From: an uncultured Ruminococcus sp.
GTDB taxonomy: Bacteria; Bacillota; Clostridia; Oscillospirales; Acutalibacteraceae
Direction: 5' to 3'
Assembly (NCBI GenBank): GCA_902797065.1
Contig: CADBRK010000083.1
Span: 1 to 17,925 of the forward strand
Length of the DNA: 17,925 bases
The notes beneath the pieces are model-generated. The model was not told the DNA's origin. It was given only the letters and a program-made list of their open reading frames with translations, and did no database searches. The position numbers were made by a program, and so were the translations under genes. Positions 14,926 to 17,925 of the stretch are shown in pieces. Positions within the stretch are counted from its first letter, which is position 1; each line of letters begins with the position of its first letter.

Positions 14926-14967
14926 AAAAAACACCTCACAGAGATTATGCCCTGCGAGGCGGTTTTT
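14926..14967 (-). terminator. Terminator-like hairpin holding the ribosome binding site of the DUF5658 gene
   Basis: On the minus strand CCTCGCAG (14952-14959) pairs with CTGTGAGG (14934-14941) around a ten-base loop. Outer G-U and C-G pairs and a run of A-T pairs extend the stem, and six Ts (14926-14931) follow. It lies 15 bp after the trkH stop. The GAGGTG binding site (14932-14937) is in the 3' arm and the T-run is the spacer to the ATG. It may end the trkAH message, act as an attenuator, or both. Confidence 0.7.
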
Positions 14968-14982
14968 ATTTACGCAAAGCGA

Positions 14983-16461
14983 TTATTTTTTAATTCTTTT
15001 TCTTACTCCCGAAAGCGGCGAAAACAGCATCAGCATCGGGATAAGTTCCAGACGTCCCGCAAGCATGTCAAACATCAGTACATACTTTGACAGTACCGAG
15101 TAATCAAAAAAGTTCCTTGTCGGTCCGACAAGATTAAGTCCCGGACCCATATTATTGAGCGTCGCGAGTACCGCCGTGAAATTCGTCGTAAAATCCATAT
15201 CGTCAAAAGACAGCAGCAGTACAGAAAAAAGATACACAAATACAAAAAGCGTAAAATACACGCTTGTAGAACGTATTACCTCGTCCTTTACGGTCTTGCC
15301 GTCCATCTTTACGGATACCACCGAATTGGGGTGAAGCAGCGTTTTCAGCTCTTTGAATGCATTTTTGAAAAGAATAATGATTCTGCTTACCTTTAGTCCT
15401 CCGCCCGTACTGCCTGCGCACGCTCCGATAAACGCTACCACCAACAGCACATTTTTGGAGAATTCGGGCCACAGATCAAAATCGGCAGTGGCAAACCCCG
15501 TAGACGATGCGTACGTAGCCACCTGAAAAGCCGCATGGTGCCATATATCGCGCTGATTTGTAAACACATTGCTCCTGAAGGTAAGATCAAGCCCGATCGC
15601 TCCCACTGCAAGCCCGTAGATGACAAGGTACCAGCGAAGCTCCTCAAACTTGAACACCTGCATAAACTTTCTGCATATCAGAAGATAATATGCCGAAAAA
15701 TTGACTCCGAACAAAACCATGAATACAGTAATTACGCCCTGCTGAAAATAGTGACCGTCATATGCGGCGATTCCGGCATTTTTTATGGAAAATCCTCCCG
15801 TGCCCGCAGTGGAGAACGTAACCGTTATCGCATCAAACACAGGCATTCTGCCTATCAGCAAAAGCACAAACTCCAGCAGCGACATCGCAATATATATCGC
15901 ATAAAGCAATACGGCGGTGTTTTTAAGCTTCGGGATCAGCTTCGACACGACCGGTCCGGGAGATTCGGCTTTCATGAGGTACATATTCGACTGTCCGCTC
16001 ATCGGCGTAACAACGGCAAGGATAAACACAAGTATTCCCATGCCGCCCGCCCAGTTGGTAAAGCTTCTCCAGAACAGCATGCTTTTTGTCAGGTCTTCGA
16101 TCTGTCTGTCCGTTCCGAGAATAGTCGCACCCGTTGTAGTAAAGCCCGAGATCGTCTCAAACAAAGCGTTTGTAAAGTCGGGTATCTGACCGCTTATCAC
16201 GAACGGCAGCGCGCCGATAATACTCAGCAGCAGCCACGCAAGCGCACACGATACAAACCCCTCTTTGACAAACATCTGAGATTTCTTTGGTTTGAATTTC
16301 GATGATACACCGCCTATAAATCCGCATCCGCCCGAAAGCATCAAAAAATATTTCCAGCAGCCGTCATTATAGATAAACGATACGATAACGGGCAGAAGCA
16401 GCATGATCGCCAATATTATCAGCACCCAGCCCATTACATATCTGATTAGATTTTTATTCAC
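14983..16461 (-). CDS. trkH: Trk potassium uptake channel subunit TrkH
   Basis: Polytopic membrane protein, 492 aa, forming the potassium-conducting pore of the Trk system, with TrkA gating it from the cytosol. The four pore-loop filters are visible: SGFTTTGATI (105-114), TFSTAGTGGFS (215-225), YASSTGFATAD (317-327) and LNNMGPGLNLVG (435-446). Other family blocks are WRSFTNWAGGMG (131-142), GACAGSTGGGLKVSR (346-360) and GRLELIP (469-475). The start is GTG at 16459-16461: GGAG lies 7 nt upstream and the frame has no better ATG. It begins 17 bp after the trkA stop, so the two form one operon. Length fits TrkH/TrkG better than the shorter KtrB. Confidence 0.95.
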   Translation of the reverse strand: MNKNLIRYVMGWVLIILAIMLLLPVIVSFIYNDGCWKYFLMLSGGCGFIGGVSSKFKPKKSQMFVKEGFVSCALAWLLLSIIGALPFVISGQIPDFTNALFETISGFTTTGATILGTDRQIEDLTKSMLFWRSFTNWAGGMGILVFILAVVTPMSGQSNMYLMKAESPGPVVSKLIPKLKNTAVLLYAIYIAMSLLEFVLLLIGRMPVFDAITVTFSTAGTGGFSIKNAGIAAYDGHYFQQGVITVFMVLFGVNFSAYYLLICRKFMQVFKFEELRWYLVIYGLAVGAIGLDLTFRSNVFTNQRDIWHHAAFQVATYASSTGFATADFDLWPEFSKNVLLVVAFIGACAGSTGGGLKVSRIIILFKNAFKELKTLLHPNSVVSVKMDGKTVKDEVIRSTSVYFTLFVFVYLFSVLLLSFDDMDFTTNFTAVLATLNNMGPGLNLVGPTRNFFDYSVLSKYVLMFDMLAGRLELIPMLMLFSPLSGVRKRIKK

Positions 16462-16478
16462 AGTATCACTCCAAATTT

Positions 16479-17846
16479 TTATGCGAGAACATCACTGAGA
16501 TCCTGAAGCCCCTTGTGAGTCGTTACGATAATGACGCTGTCGCCTTTTTCGATCGTATCATCGCCTTTTGGGATTATGATCTTGCCTCTGCGAGTGATAC
16601 AAACAACATTAAGATTCTTTATAAATTTAATATCTTTAAGCGGCTTTGAGATGAGATCGTGATCATTTGCAACCACTTTGAATTCAAGCGCCTCGGCTTT
16701 GCCGTCGTTGAGCTTATACAGCGTTTCCACGTTGCTTCCCTGAGAGTTCTTGACCGCGCGGACATAACGAACAATAGCTTCTGCGGTAAGCTCACGGGGT
16801 TTTATTACGCTGTCAAGCGGTAATGTTTCAACTATACTGTCAAAAACCAACCTGTCTATTTTAGTAATGCACTTTGCGTCCGTTGTCTGCCTTGCGAACA
16901 GCGAAAGCATGATATTTTCCTCGTCGATATTCGTAAGAGTTACAACGCAGTCCATCTGGTCGAACTGTTCTATCTTCAGCAGATCCTTGTTCATGCCGTC
17001 GCCCTTGATTATAGTCGTTTTCTGCAGCATTTCGCTCAGCTCGGAGCAGCGCTTTTCGTTCTTCTCGATTATTTTTACATTCAGATGATCCGGTTCAAGC
17101 AGCCGGGCAAGATAATATGCAGTTCTGCTGCCGCCTATTATCATTATATCCTTGACCTTTGAGTTGGAGTTATTCGTCTTTTTGAAAAGCTTTACCGCAT
17201 TCTCGGGCGTGCATATCACCGATACTTTATCACCCTGTACGGGCATAAAGTCACCGTCAGGGATTATGACCTCATCGTCACGCTCTATGCAGCATATTCT
17301 GACATTGCCTTTAAGCAGAGCAGTATCTCTGACTCTCTTGCCGATAAGGGGATTATCTTTTTGCAGCTTGAATGTGTATATCTCCACTCTTCCGCCGGCA
17401 AAGGAATCCACTTCGATCGCGCTCGGGAATCTGATAAGTCTGTGTATCTCGGTAGCGGCTATCATTTCGGGATTTATCATCAGCGACAGTCCGAGAGAAT
17501 TTCTCACCTTGGACAGCGGGTCGTTCAGGTCCTTATGATAAACAGGCTTCCTGACTCTTGCTATGGTGTTTTTTGCGCCCATGCAGTTTGCCAAAAGGCA
17601 GATATACAGGTTCAGTTCATCAGCATCGGTAACGGCGATAAGCAGATCGGCGTTTGAAGCCCCCGCCTCCTTGAGTATCTCCATGCTGGAGCCGTCACCC
17701 TCGATACCCATAACATCAAGCTTTTCGGTCAATCTTGCTACAACGGATTAGTATGTGTCAATGATCGTAATGTCATGCTTCTCTCCGTTAAGCTGTTCTG
17801 CAATGGTACGCCCAACCTTGCCGCATCCGGCAATTATTATCCTCAT
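16479..17846 (-). pseudogene. trkA: TrkA potassium uptake regulator, interrupted by an in-frame TAA at codon 33
   Basis: Cytosolic NAD-binding gating ring of the Trk channel. The full frame runs from the ATG at 17844-17846 (GGAG 7 nt upstream) for 455 codons, the usual TrkA length. It has two Rossmann/RCK-C repeats; the first nucleotide-binding motif is GCGKVG (7-12) with acidic D30, the second GGSRTA. In-frame TAA at 17748-17750 falls just after IIDTY and before SVVARLTEKLD, with the frame intact on both sides. The downstream open part would start at a TTG (17730-17732) with no ribosome binding site and without the GCGKVG loop, so internal restart should not give normal TrkA. Either a real nonsense mutation or a base-call error; the rest of the gene shows no decay. 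Confidence 0.85.
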
Positions 17847-17866
17847 AATAAATCTCCATATTCTGT

Positions 17867-17895
17867 AATATATTAGCAATAATTATCTGTCTCAA
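17867..17895 (-). promoter_or_regulatory. Sigma-A promoter of trkA-trkH
   Basis: On the minus strand: -35 TTGAGA (17890-17895), a 17-bp spacer, -10 TATATT (17867-17872). The start would be near 17860, giving a very short leader of about 14 nt that just holds the GGAG site. Confidence 0.6.
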
Positions 17896-17925
17896 ACAAC
17901 TATCCTCTGATATTCTATTCGGAAA

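Noticed and set aside
14926..14934. Upstream GTG start for the DUF5658-like gene
   Set aside because: The GTG is part of the GAGGTG ribosome binding site itself.
17730..17750. Treating the trkA remainder as an intact shorter gene starting at TTG 17730-17732
   Set aside because: It has no ribosome binding site and lacks the first nucleotide-binding loop, which is encoded in frame just upstream of the stop.

Overview
All genes lie on the minus strand, so the window reads biologically from right to left. It looks like a chromosomal segment of an anaerobic Firmicute of the Ruminococcus group (Oscillospiraceae). The evidence is a type I dockerin protein, the short HisG plus HisZ form of histidine biosynthesis, consensus sigma-A promoters with AGGAGG-type ribosome binding sites, moderate GC, and the dnaE-pfkA neighbourhood common in Clostridia. 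The species cannot be fixed from the sequence.

Right part (about 9.1-17.9 kb): potassium uptake and core housekeeping. A promoter at the right edge drives trkA, which carries an in-frame TAA at codon 33, then trkH (GTG start). A strong terminator-like hairpin follows. It contains the ribosome binding site of a small DUF5658-like membrane protein gene, which leads into a duplicated ABC-F ATPase gene and dnaE (TTG start). pfkA follows with its own promoter.

Middle (about 3.9-8.0 kb): the accessory part. Two neighbouring genes, each with its own promoter and terminator, encode secreted proteins built from one shared module of about 220 residues: a beta-sandwich resembling starch-binding CBM25/26 domains, then a helical cluster. 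The upstream gene has one module, a serine-rich stalk and a C-terminal wall/membrane anchor. The downstream gene has three modules, repetitive Pro/Asp/Thr linkers and a C-terminal dockerin. The module plan resembles domain 1 of Sas20, a starch-adherence protein of the Ruminococcus bromii amylosome. I infer a paired surface glycan-capture system, one protein fixed to the cell and one plugged into a cohesin scaffold. This is the most interesting part of the window.

Left part (1 to about 3.8 kb): a histidine biosynthesis operon hisZ-hisG-hisD-hisC, with hisC cut by the window edge. It has two tandem sigma-A promoters and an unusual cluster of dyad symmetries over the proximal one. No T-box is apparent: the leader from the proximal promoter is about 70 nt, and even the distal leader, about 165 nt, shows no T-box features.
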